From NCBI RefSeq assembly GCF_900142825.1, contig NZ_FRCH01000001.1:1302001-1366000 (forward strand): a DNA stretch of 64,000 nt, written 5' to 3'. A program made the position numbers and the translations under genes. This DNA comes from Rhodanobacter sp. OK091 (lineage in GTDB: Bacteria; Pseudomonadota; Gammaproteobacteria; Xanthomonadales; Rhodanobacteraceae). The notes under the pieces were generated by a model. That model saw nothing but the letters and a program-made list of their open reading frames with translations. It made no database searches and was not told the origin of the DNA. Positions 43,125 to 50,855 of the stretch are shown piece after piece (the first letter of the stretch is position 1; each line of letters opens with the position of its first letter).

Positions 43125-43813
43125 CACGGCTTCCACCGATAGCCCACGCCGTGCACTGTCTCGATCGCATCGAACTCCGGCGCCACCGCGATGAACTTCT
43201 TGCGGATGCGCTTGATGTGCGAGGTGATGGTGGCGTCATCCACGACCAGCTCGGCCTCGCGCATCAGCTGGTCGCGGTTCTTCACGTGGCCGGGGAAACG
43301 GATCAGCGTGTGCACCATCCAGAATTCGGTGACGGTGAGCGGCACTTCCTCGCCGTTCCAGCTGATCCGCATGCGCTCGGATTCCATTTTCAGCGGGCCG
43401 TGCTCGATCACCGTCTCGCTGCTGGCTGGTGCCTTCAGCGACTCGATGCGGCGGAACAGCGCCGCGATGCGTGCGGCCAGCTGGTGCAGGCTGGTGTCCT
43501 TGCTCAGGTAGTCGTCGGCGCCCAGGCGCAGGCCGGAGATCACATCGAAATCTGAATCGCGCGCGGTAAGGAAGATCAGCGGCAAGGTGGCCGACTTAGC
43601 GCGCAACTCGCGACACAGGTCGAAGCCGCCCTCCGGCTCGTCGCCGAGACCGATGTCGATAATCACCAGTTCCGGCAGCCGCATCGCGAACGCGTTGGAG
43701 GCTTCCCGCCGCGAGCCGTATCCCCGCGCGTCGTAGCCGAAACGGTTCAGCGCCTCGACGTAGTTGGCACGGATCAACGGTTCGTCTTCGACGATGGCAA
43801 TGCTGCGGCCCAT
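43124..43813 (-). CDS. PdsR-like OmpR-family response regulator
   Basis: The 229-residue protein has a receiver domain with acidic pocket (IAIVEDEPLIR), phospho-Asp in LVIIDIGLGDEPEGG, TA in IFLTARDSD, Lys in DDYLSKDTS, then a winged-helix domain (PLTVTEFWMVHTLIRFPGHV, DATITSHIKRIRKKF, ETVHGVGYRWKP). The GLGDEPEGGFDLCRELR insertion after the phospho-Asp is of the type seen in the sortase-system regulators. It heads the leftward operon with the secreted protein and kinase. Confidence 0.8.
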   Translation of the reverse strand: MGRSIAIVEDEPLIRANYVEALNRFGYDARGYGSRREASNAFAMRLPELVIIDIGLGDEPEGGFDLCRELRAKSATLPLIFLTARDSDFDVISGLRLGADDYLSKDTSLHQLAARIAALFRRIESLKAPASSETVIEHGPLKMESERMRISWNGEEVPLTVTEFWMVHTLIRFPGHVKNRDQLMREAELVVDDATITSHIKRIRKKFIAVAPEFDAIETVHGVGYRWKP

Positions 43814-43991
43814 GGCGCGCTCCCTGGTTTAGTGAGCGCAGCGTGCTATGCGAACCGTCGCGACGCAAGCCGCGCAACGCGAGTGCCCGCATTTCGCCAC
43901 AAGCCAGCGGCAAGCCCGCCCGATTGCGTCGGCGCCAGCGCCCGGGCCGGATGTTTGATGTGCACCATGCACTACGCATGGGAGCCGCACA

Positions 43992-44111
43992 ATGTCGAAA
44001 ATCGAATCCAGAGAAAACGACCCGAACGCCGAGTTGCGCAGCTTCGAGCCGCTGCGCGTGACGCTGGCGCTGGGCGCCCTGCTGCTCGGCCTGTTGTTCA
44101 GCATCCATTGA
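43992..44111 (+). CDS. 39-residue membrane microprotein
   Basis: ATG 43992 has GGGAG seven bases upstream and the frame ends at TGA 44109. The peptide has a charged N-terminus (MSKIESRENDPNAELRSFEP) and one hydrophobic helix (VTLALGALLLGLLFSIH). It lies divergent from the PdsR-like gene, 178 bp away, and is followed after 10 bp by a second small ORF with its own ribosome site. Function unknown. Confidence 0.5.
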   Translation: MSKIESRENDPNAELRSFEPLRVTLALGALLLGLLFSIH

Positions 44112-44121
44112 GGTGAACGCC

Positions 44122-44250
44122 ATGCACGGATTCTGTCCCAACCTCGTTTCGTTCAATCCATTCGCCGTGGAAGGCATCGGCGCGGCTGGCGCGAAGGGAA
44201 TCGCGCCAGCCGCGGGGGACGACACCGACCCCGACTGGCAACCGATGTAA
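44122..44250 (+). CDS. 42-residue small ORF containing a perfect hairpin
   Basis: ATG 44122 has GAGGTG seven bases upstream; the frame ends TAA 44248. The peptide starts MHGFCPNLVSFNPFAVEGIG and ends in an acidic DDTDPDWQPM. The middle of the ORF is a perfect 14-bp hairpin (44181-44214), so the DNA may serve as an RNA structure as well as, or instead of, a peptide. A terminator follows at 44288. Confidence 0.4.
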   Translation: MHGFCPNLVSFNPFAVEGIGAAGAKGIAPAAGDDTDPDWQPM

Positions 44251-44287
44251 TCCGCGCCCTGGTTCCGTCCAACATGGTGGTTCCTTT

Positions 44288-44312
44288 CCCCTCCTTGCGA
44301 GGGGATTTTTTT
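44288..44312 (+). terminator. Rho-independent terminator after the two small ORFs
   Basis: CCCCTC pairs with GAGGGG around CTTGC, followed by ATTTTTTT. It gives the small ORFs their own transcription unit. Confidence 0.8.
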
Positions 44313-44359
44313 AATCTGAACCGCCTCGAACCGCAGATCCCGCGTGTTCATAATTCTGC

Positions 44360-44548
44360 GGGGAACCAAACCGGATCGACTCGGTCAGAATGTTTGATTG
44401 GTAGCGTTCCATTGCCGTGGAACATGCCGGTACGGCGGCTACCCCTCCCTGTCCAGCGGTCGTACCGGCACCACCAATCAATGGTGTTTCCTCTCACGTC
44501 TCCGACGACGTTTATCCCGACGCAGCCATCACTGCGTCGGGATTTTTA
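44360..44548 (+). ncRNA. Candidate structured small RNA with its own terminator
   Basis: A 9-bp closing helix (44394-44402 with 44473-44481) encloses two hairpins: GTTCCA/TGGAAC (44406-44423) and a 10-bp stem TGCCGGTACG/CGTACCGGCA (44425-44434 with 44461-44470) with a C-rich loop. This is a three-way junction. It is followed by a 12-bp terminator hairpin (44514-44525 with 44532-44543) ending in a U-run. A CATAAT box at 44349-44354 could be the -10. No ORF covers it. The 5' end is a guess. Confidence 0.55.
44514..44547 (+). terminator. Terminator of the candidate small RNA
   Basis: ATCCCGACGCAG pairs with CTGCGTCGGGAT around CCATCA, running into TTTT. It is a strong Rho-independent terminator with no coding gene directly upstream. 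Confidence 0.85.
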
Positions 44549-44640
44549 TGCGCGGAGGTTTTGTGAAATCGCGGGCGCTCTGCCGATCGCCTTGCGCATG
44601 GCGGCGGAAATGTTCAAGGGGCCCTCGAAAAACCCGTGAT

Positions 44641-44732
44641 CTGGATCGTCGTCCCAGCGAAAGCTGGGATCCAGTGACTTCAAATTCGTTGAAGCCCGGG
44701 GCGTTGGGTCCCAGCTTTCGCTGGGATGACGA
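44641..44732. repeat. REP-like paired palindromes
   Basis: Each arm carries a hairpin of the CCCAGCGAAAGCTGGG type (44652-44670 region and 44708-44725 region), and the two arms are inverted relative to each other. The sequence class is a widespread intergenic repeat of proteobacteria. It lies after the small RNA and before the 3' end of rpe. Confidence 0.65.
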
Positions 44733-44757
44733 GCAATGGCCAGTTTTCCGAGACCTC

Positions 44758-45426
44758 TTAAGCGATCGCCTTGCGCATGGCGGCGATCTCGGCGCGGTAG
44801 TCGCTGGCATGGAAGATCGCCGAGCCGGCGACGAAGGTGTCCGCGCCGGCGGCGGCAATCGCACCGATATTGTCAGCGGTGACGCCGCCATCCACTTCCA
44901 GTCGGATCGCGCGGCCGCTGGCCTCGATGCGCTGGCGCGCCTGGCGCAGTTTTTCCAGCGCACCGGGAATGAATTTCTGTCCACCGAAACCCGGGTTGAC
45001 CGACATGATCAGGATCAGGTCGAGCTTGTCCATCACGTAGTCGAGGTAATCCAGCGGCGTGGCCGGATTGAACACCAGCCCGGCCTGGCAGCCCGACTCC
45101 TTGATCAGCCCCAGCGTGCGGTCGATGTGCTCGCTCGCTTCCGGATGAAAACTGATCAGGCTGGCGCCGGCCTTGGCGAAGTCGGGCACGATGCGGTCGA
45201 CCGGCTTGATCATCAAGTGCACATCGATCGGCGCGGTGATGCCGTACTTGCGCAGCGACTGCAGCACCATCGGACCGATCGTGAGATTCGGCACGTAATG
45301 GTTGTCCATCACGTCGAAATGCACCCAGTCGGCACCGGCGGCCAACGCCGCGGCGGTGTCTTCGCCGAGCCGCGCGAAATCGGCGGCGAGGATGGACGGG
45401 GCGATGATCGGGGTTTGCTTGGTCAT
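44758..45426 (-). CDS. rpe: Ribulose-phosphate 3-epimerase
   Basis: The 222-residue TIM-barrel protein shows all Rpe signatures: [33 protein letters not shown] (metal Asp/His), [33 protein letters not shown] and [12 protein letters not shown]. It interconverts ribulose-5-phosphate and xylulose-5-phosphate. ATG 45426 is the natural family start; the frame open further upstream passes through repeat DNA. It is preceded by a repeat-rich intergenic region. Confidence 0.95.
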   Translation of the reverse strand: MTKQTPIIAPSILAADFARLGEDTAAALAAGADWVHFDVMDNHYVPNLTIGPMVLQSLRKYGITAPIDVHLMIKPVDRIVPDFAKAGASLISFHPEASEHIDRTLGLIKESGCQAGLVFNPATPLDYLDYVMDKLDLILIMSVNPGFGGQKFIPGALEKLRQARQRIEASGRAIRLEVDGGVTADNIGAIAAAGADTFVAGSAIFHASDYRAEIAAMRKAIA

Positions 45427-45434
45427 GGGGAGGC

Positions 45435-45582
45435 CGGGAATCGGGAATCGGGAATCGGGAAGATTATGGAGTGTCGAAGACCAAAAGAGACAGCGAGGAA
45501 TCGGGACCGTCGGACTCCGGACCCGTCGCGCACCTTGAACGATGCGGCTTCTCCGATTCCCGATTCCCCGCTCCCGATTCCC
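45435..45582. repeat. CGGGAAT short tandem repeats with an inverted partner
   Basis: CGGGAAT occurs three times in tandem plus a partial copy (45435-45460), and its inverse GATTCCC-type run occurs at 45552-45582. Such blocks are common between genes in Xanthomonadales. They fill the gap between rpe and djlA. Confidence 0.6.
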
Positions 45583-45587
45583 GTGCG

Positions 45588-46400
45588 TTACTTGAACCCA
45601 CGCTGTTCCTTGATCCTGTCGTAGGCCGCATTGATCTCGCTGGCGCGCGACTCGGCGCGCTTGCGCATGTCTTCGGGCAGGTCGCCGAGGCGATCGGGGT
45701 GATGTTCCGAGATCAGCTTGCGGTAGGCGCGCTTCACCGCACGATCGTCGGCGTTGCGCTCGATGCCGAGCACGGCGTACGGATCCGGCCCTTGCGGCGT
45801 GCGCTGCGGCGGCACGTAACCGCCGCCGGTAGCGCTGCCGTGCCCGTAACCGTGTCGGCCGCCGGCACTGGCGTTCCACGCGTAGCCCTTCATCGCCATC
45901 AGCGCCATCAGCTCCATATCGCTGATCCGCAGCGCGAACGCGAGCTGGCGCAGGATAGCCATCTTCTCCGGCGCCGGGTTGCCCTCGGCCAGCACGGTTT
46001 CGATCACCACGTCGAGCACCGGGAACGCATGGTCGCGGCGCATGCCTACCCAGTTGCGCAACGCGGCGATGGTCTGGGTGACGTCGAATTCGGGCTGCTT
46101 ACCGACGTTGAAGCTGGTCACCGCCTGCTTGCGCAGCTCGGCGCTCAGATTCATCCGGGTCATCAGGCGTTCGGCAATCGCAATCTCCTGCTCCGACACG
46201 CGACCATCGGATTTCGCCACCGCGCCCAGCAGGGTGAACAGCGGGCCGACGAAGCCGCCGGCTTCGGGCGTGGCGTTCTTGCGTTGGGTGTAGCGCAGGT
46301 TGTCGAAGATGAAACCGACCACCGCGCCGGTGATGGCACCGGGCAGATGGCCGATGATCAGACCGAAAAATGCGAACCACAGCGTGTAGGTAAAACTCAT
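45588..46400 (-). CDS. djlA: DjlA-type co-chaperone (TerB plus J domain)
   Basis: The 270-residue protein has an N-terminal membrane helix ([28 protein letters not shown]), a TerB-like helical domain ([19 protein letters not shown]), a Gly-rich linker, and a C-terminal J domain ([20 protein letters not shown], with HPD in SEHHPDRL). This is the DjlA layout: a membrane-anchored DnaK co-chaperone. Its start overlaps the cytochrome gene's stop region by four bases, so they may be co-transcribed. Confidence 0.88.
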   Translation of the reverse strand: MSFTYTLWFAFFGLIIGHLPGAITGAVVGFIFDNLRYTQRKNATPEAGGFVGPLFTLLGAVAKSDGRVSEQEIAIAERLMTRMNLSAELRKQAVTSFNVGKQPEFDVTQTIAALRNWVGMRRDHAFPVLDVVIETVLAEGNPAPEKMAILRQLAFALRISDMELMALMAMKGYAWNASAGGRHGYGHGSATGGGYVPPQRTPQGPDPYAVLGIERNADDRAVKRAYRKLISEHHPDRLGDLPEDMRKRAESRASEINAAYDRIKEQRGFK

Positions 46401-46717
46401 GGATGGGCCTGCGGCTGCGGCTGCGGCGACTGTGCGCTGTACCAGCGCGCCAGCATGTCGAGTTCGGTGTCGCTGACCGGACCGATCGCGGCACGCATGA
46501 CCGGCACATTGCGGCGGCCGTCGCGATATTGCTTCAACGCGTCGCGCAGGTAGTCCAGCTGCTGGCCGGCCAGATTCGGCACGCCGGGCATGCTGGCGTG
46601 GCCCGTGCTGCCGTGACAGGCCGCGCACAGGCCCAACCGGGTCGGCTGCACCGGGGTCTGCGCGCAGAGGGTGGGGGCGGCAACCAGGCACAGCGCCGCG
46701 AGCAGTAGGATTCGCAT
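46397..46717 (-). CDS. Small periplasmic cytochrome c
   Basis: The 106-residue protein has a signal peptide (ILLLAALCLVAAPTLCA), a single haem site CAACH, and downstream Met candidates (GHASMPGVPNLAGQQ and NVPVMRAAIG) as axial ligand. It ends in a Gln/Pro-rich tail. It resembles c4/c5-type single-domain cytochromes. ATG 46717 is chosen for the leader; ribosome site weak. Its stop overlaps djlA's start. Confidence 0.8.
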   Translation of the reverse strand: MRILLLAALCLVAAPTLCAQTPVQPTRLGLCAACHGSTGHASMPGVPNLAGQQLDYLRDALKQYRDGRRNVPVMRAAIGPVSDTELDMLARWYSAQSPQPQPQAHP

Positions 46718-46847
46718 CGGCAACACATGGGGATGAAGGCGGGCAATTCTAGCAGTGCCCGGCCCAAGGCCTGCCGGGTGCGACTTTCCGGCGGGTCGGC
46801 TGCAGCGGCTAGAATAGGCAGCTTCCCCGCCTGCGGAACCCCTCGCC

Positions 46848-47744
46848 GTGCCCACCACCTTGCTGCAATCGAACCTGCCCGGCCTGCAACTGATCCATCG
46901 TGGCAAGGTGCGCGACGTCTACGCGCTGGACGATGACCGGTTGCTGATGGTCGCCACGGACCGGCTGTCGGCATTCGATGTGGTGCTGCCGAACCCGATC
47001 CCGGGCAAGGGTGAGATGCTGACCCAGATCTCCAATTTCTGGTTCGGCAAGACCGCGCACCTGCTGCCGAATCATCTGCTCGACGTGCCGCTGGCAGACG
47101 TGCTGCCGCCCGGCACCGACCTGGCTCTGTACGCGAAGCGCGCGGTGGTGACACGCCGGCTGAAGCCGGTGCCGGTCGAGGCGATCGCCCGCGGCTACCT
47201 GATCGGTTCGGGCTGGAAGGATTACCTCGCCACCGGCTCTCTGTGCGGTATCGCATTGCCCGCCGGGCTGCAGCAGGCGCAACAATTGCCCGCGCCGATC
47301 TTTACCCCGTCGACCAAGGCGGCCGTTGGGGACCACGACGAGAACGTCAGCTATGACGTAGTGGTCGATGCGGTAGGCAGCGAACTGGCCGGCCAGGTAC
47401 GCGACGCCACCTTGGCGATCTATCAATGGGCCGCCGCCTACGCGGCCGAGCGGGGCATCATCATCGCCGACACCAAGTTCGAGTTCGGTACCGACGCCAG
47501 CGGCAAGCTGTACGTGATGGACGAGATGCTGACGCCGGATTCCTCGCGCTTCTGGCCCGCCGAGGAGTACCGCGTGGGGATCAGCCCGCCCAGCTACGAC
47601 AAACAGTTCGTGCGCGACTATCTCGAGACGCAAGACTGGAACAAGACCGCGCCCGGCCCGGTCATTCCGGACGAGGTGATCGCACGCACCGCCGCCAAGT
47701 ACGCCGAGGCATTGCAGCGCCTGGCCGGTATTCAACTCAGCTGA
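46848..47744 (+). CDS. purC: Phosphoribosylaminoimidazole-succinocarboxamide synthase
   Basis: The 298-residue protein is SAICAR synthetase: [62 protein letters not shown] and [10 protein letters not shown] with [15 protein letters not shown]. It is the longer (eukaryote-like) form common in Xanthomonadales. GTG 46848 start; no strong ribosome site. It lies 130 bp divergent from the cytochrome gene. Confidence 0.95.
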   Translation: MPTTLLQSNLPGLQLIHRGKVRDVYALDDDRLLMVATDRLSAFDVVLPNPIPGKGEMLTQISNFWFGKTAHLLPNHLLDVPLADVLPPGTDLALYAKRAVVTRRLKPVPVEAIARGYLIGSGWKDYLATGSLCGIALPAGLQQAQQLPAPIFTPSTKAAVGDHDENVSYDVVVDAVGSELAGQVRDATLAIYQWAAAYAAERGIIIADTKFEFGTDASGKLYVMDEMLTPDSSRFWPAEEYRVGISPPSYDKQFVRDYLETQDWNKTAPGPVIPDEVIARTAAKYAEALQRLAGIQLS

Positions 47745-47775
47745 ATCCAACGCTGAATCCATCGGGGGAAAGCCC

Positions 47776-48246
47776 ATGCGCACCATGCAGGATTGGCTAG
47801 ACAGTTACAGCAACGATCACCAGAACCCGACCAACCGGCTGTTCCACTGGTTTTGCGTGCCGCCGATCGTGTGGTCGGTGATCGCACTGCTGTGGACGAT
47901 CCCGGTGCCCGCAACGTTGTTCCGTCCCGGCACGGTGGCCGTGACGGTCATGGTGCTGGCGTTCTACTGGTACTGGAAGCATTCGCACCGGCTGGCGATC
48001 GCGCTGCTGATCGCGTTCGCACTACTGGGGCTGATCACCAATCTGCTGTACTACAGGCTCGGCGCCGCCTCACTGTGCTGGTTGGCGATCGGCGTGTTCG
48101 TGGTGGCGTGGATAGGTCAGTTCATCGGCCACCTGTTCGAAGGACGCCGCCCCAGTTTCCTGACCGACCTGTCGTATCTGCTGATCGGCCCGGCCTGGCT
48201 GATGGCCAAGCTGCTGCGCGGACTGGGATTCAAGCAAGTCACATGA
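47776..48246 (+). CDS. Mpo1-like (DUF962) membrane protein
   Basis: The 156-residue protein has four hydrophobic segments and the DUF962 motifs NPTNRLFHWFCVPPIVW and GQFIGHLFEGRRPSFLTD. The yeast relative Mpo1 is an iron-dependent dioxygenase that shortens 2-hydroxy fatty acids, using conserved His residues like those seen here. It follows purC by 31 bp and overlaps the next gene (ATGA). Confidence 0.8.
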   Translation: MRTMQDWLDSYSNDHQNPTNRLFHWFCVPPIVWSVIALLWTIPVPATLFRPGTVAVTVMVLAFYWYWKHSHRLAIALLIAFALLGLITNLLYYRLGAASLCWLAIGVFVVAWIGQFIGHLFEGRRPSFLTDLSYLLIGPAWLMAKLLRGLGFKQVT

Positions 48247-48650
48247 CCACCTTGCTCACCGTGATCAGCAGCCTGCTCTGGTGGGTGCTGTACAGCAGCA
48301 TGGCTGCGCTGGTGTTCGCCTTGATCGGCTGGTCGGTGCTGCGCTGGACCGAACGCTGCGCGGTGGTGTTCAACCGCGTCTACCTCGCCTGCCTGCTGTG
48401 GACCATGATCGGCTTGCTGCTGGTCGTCGGCGTGGCCGCGTACGAAGGCCATCTGCATCCGCCGTACGCGGCACTGCTGAACTCGGGCCTGCTGCGCGGT
48501 GCGCTGGTGCTGGACATGCTGATCGGCACCGTCCTGCTATGGCGCTTCACCCCGCGTATCGATGCGCATCGCATCCGTCCCGGCAGCGCCTGCATGGCGG
48601 TGGCCGTGATCATGGCGATCAGCTTCGGGATCGCCACCAGCCTGGCGTGA
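48243..48650 (+). CDS. Small membrane protein of unknown function
   Basis: The 135-residue protein has four predicted membrane helices (SSLLWWVLYSSMAALVFALI, VYLACLLWTMIGLLLVVGVA, a third near residue 85 and AVAVIMAISFGIA). ATG 48243 overlaps the Mpo1-like stop. No family recognised. Confidence 0.65.
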   Translation: MTTLLTVISSLLWWVLYSSMAALVFALIGWSVLRWTERCAVVFNRVYLACLLWTMIGLLLVVGVAAYEGHLHPPYAALLNSGLLRGALVLDMLIGTVLLWRFTPRIDAHRIRPGSACMAVAVIMAISFGIATSLA

Positions 48651-48669
48651 TCCGGCACTGCCGCACACA

Positions 48670-48698
48670 GAAAAGGGCGGAATTCATCCACCCTTTTC
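48670..48698. terminator. Bidirectional terminator between convergent genes
   Basis: GAAAAGGG pairs with CCCTTTTC around a 13-base loop; A/T runs at the base of the stem serve both directions. Confidence 0.65.
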
Positions 48699-48720
48699 CG
48701 CATCCGAGCGATCGCGAACG

Positions 48721-49152
48721 TCAGTGCATGCCGAACATCGCGGCACCGAACACCATCGCCACGATCAGGCCGATGATCAGCGCCAGTACGAAGCCGATCA
48801 CCATATAGACCAGTTCCACCAGGCATGCCTTGCCGTAGCCGATCTGGCTGCCGTTCTGCGCCAGCAACAGATAATTGATCACCGCGGCACCGACCAGGAA
48901 CTGCACGACTCCCGACAGCAGGCCGCTCGCACCGTTGTGCATCACCAGGCCCAGCACCACTGAGGCCACCACCACGGCAACGGCCGTGAGCAGCACCGCA
49001 CCCAGCGAACGCAGGTAGGACGGCATGTGGCCGACCACCAGCCGGAACGCCAGCGACAGCACCAGCGCGGCAACCAGGATGCCGCCCACGAACATGACCA
49101 ACAGGGCAAGCATGCCCATGCCGGCCAGCGCAGCGAACGAAGAAGTACCCAT
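48721..49152 (-). CDS. Membrane protein of unknown function
   Basis: The 143-residue protein is almost all hydrophobic helices (four, for example MLALLVMFVGGILVAALVL and VIGFVLALIIGLIVAMVFGA) with short polar loops. ATG 49152 has AAGGGGG six bases upstream. It converges on the preceding gene. Function not recognised. Confidence 0.7.
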   Translation of the reverse strand: MGTSSFAALAGMGMLALLVMFVGGILVAALVLSLAFRLVVGHMPSYLRSLGAVLLTAVAVVVASVVLGLVMHNGASGLLSGVVQFLVGAAVINYLLLAQNGSQIGYGKACLVELVYMVIGFVLALIIGLIVAMVFGAAMFGMH

Positions 49153-49449
49153 AAAGCCCCCTTGAGTTGAAGGAATACCGCGAGGTGGCATCCCGTGCCA
49201 CCCTCTCCCCGGCGGTCGCGCCAGCCTAGCTGATTCCGCCGTGGCAGGCTCAATGCCTCCCCGTGAATTGACCATGGTGCGTAACAAGAGCCGGCATCCT
49301 TCCGGCAGCGCGGCCATCATCATTCGGTCTGCAGTGCTCAGAGCAATCGAGCGCCATCGGGCAGTTATCGATCGTTGGCAAATGGACGGAAAAACGCCTG
49401 AGCCCGAGACCTGCAAGGCCGAGCCCACCGTCTATTGGAAATAACTGCC
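49153..49449. other. Intergenic stretch, no gene seen
   Basis: About 300 bp between two minus-strand genes. A plus-strand frame (49241-49444) lacks a ribosome site and family resemblance. No strong hairpin was found. Confidence 0.4.
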
Positions 49450-50532
49450 TCAATGAGCTTGGGTATGACGGCTCAACCAGTTTCCGAGGATAAAGAAGTA
49501 AGCCGGCGATTCCGGGTGCTCGCTGAGCAGGCTGGCCTTGTCGAACGACATGGTTTCGTGCGGATTGATGGCCATGGCGTGACTGATGCCGGCAATAACA
49601 TGAACTTCGATGTCGTGGCGTTTCTGCATCAGTGACTGCAAGCTCCGCGCAGACTCCTCTACCGGAACCCAAGGATCCGCACCGCCATAAATGAATAGAA
49701 GCGGCACATGCGCACCCTTCACCGCCTGCATCGGGTCGAGATCCATCTCCTTGCGCCAGCTTGAGGTTCTCGGGTCAGGATCGAGATCCTCAGCCGTCGA
49801 CATGAATGTGTTGTCAAACCACGGCTGGTGTTCTGCAGCAGCCAACGCCTTGATTGCGTCATCACGGGAATTGGTACCCCGCAGATAGGCCTGCCAGCGA
49901 TTACGTGTATCTGTCGCCTGGTCAATGGCGGCCGCGCCGTAACCGCGAAGTGCGAGCAAGTTGTCCACAGCAAATTCCATCTGACGTGCCGCCGTTACCA
50001 TCGGCGCGGACACGGACACGGCGAATGCCGCATCATGGGTCCGTGACGCGGCGAGAATGGACAGCCAGCCACCTTGGCTCAAGCCCCAAAAGCCGATGCG
50101 GTGCGGGTCGATTCGAGAGTTGTTGGCAATCGCGTGCAGGCCTGCAATACCGTCGTCTGCCAGTTGTTCGTAGTCCGTGCCGTTGAGTGTGCCCGTTGAA
50201 GCGCCGCTACCGCGCCGATCGAACACGAGCACCGCGAAGCCGAGCGCTGGCAAATCATGGGATAGGTGCCGATATAAAGCGTAGTCGCGAGTCGATGCTC
50301 CCGCGCTGTGCAGCACGACGATCGCCGGTAAACGGTCGCCATGCGCAGGGGCATAGAGCGTACCTTCAAGGTTCGCACCGGCATTCTCGAAACGCACGGT
50401 CTGTTCAACCACCACGGGCTCGCCCTTAACTTGCCACCGTGGCGGTGCCGCCATCGTCACTCCCATGACGAAGAATGCGGCCAGGCCCCACGTCCAGATT
50501 GTGACGCCATTCATTACGCGGTTTGCTTTCAT
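49450..50532 (-). CDS. Secreted alpha/beta hydrolase
   Basis: The 360-residue protein has an N-terminal hydrophobic leader (TIWTWGLAAFFVMGVTMA) and an alpha/beta hydrolase core: AIVVLHSAGASTRDY (oxyanion region), VFDRRGSGAST, nucleophile Ser in IGFWGLSQGGWL, Asp in FIYGGADPWVP and His in AGISHAMAIN. ATG 50532 has AGGAG seven bases upstream. It is probably an esterase or peptidase of the periplasm. Base composition is somewhat lower in GC than its neighbours. Confidence 0.75.
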   Translation of the reverse strand: MKANRVMNGVTIWTWGLAAFFVMGVTMAAPPRWQVKGEPVVVEQTVRFENAGANLEGTLYAPAHGDRLPAIVVLHSAGASTRDYALYRHLSHDLPALGFAVLVFDRRGSGASTGTLNGTDYEQLADDGIAGLHAIANNSRIDPHRIGFWGLSQGGWLSILAASRTHDAAFAVSVSAPMVTAARQMEFAVDNLLALRGYGAAAIDQATDTRNRWQAYLRGTNSRDDAIKALAAAEHQPWFDNTFMSTAEDLDPDPRTSSWRKEMDLDPMQAVKGAHVPLLFIYGGADPWVPVEESARSLQSLMQKRHDIEVHVIAGISHAMAINPHETMSFDKASLLSEHPESPAYFFILGNWLSRHTQAH

Positions 50533-50855
50533 GTATCGGCTCCTCATCGCATTCGCACTGCGCGAGCGCGTCCGAATTCCGTGCTGTAGGAAGATGGCGT
50601 TGCCGCCGTGGAGTATTGCGGTGACGGACACAGCAAGAGTCTTGCCAGCCGCGACTCCATCGCAAAGCTCGTGTCCGTGTGACGGCGTGAGCGGTGTTGC
50701 AGGCGAGGCGAGTGTCCGCGGACAAGTTTCTCGGACGCCGTGGACAGTGATCTCGCGCTGCACCGGCCAGCACTAGGCGAGTGCCTATCGCTGAATCGGT
50801 TCAAGATGATTGCCGTGGGCAAGCATCGCAAACGCGATCGCAACAACAAACGCGG
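50533..50855. other. Intergenic stretch, no gene seen
   Basis: Frames here are short and lack ribosome sites. It separates the hydrolase gene's start from the 3' end of the agarase-like gene, so it must contain the hydrolase promoter. Confidence 0.4.

Noticed and set aside
45435-45582. CGGGAAT tandem block as a CRISPR array
   Set aside because: Units are 7 bp without spacers of constant length; it is a short intergenic repeat.
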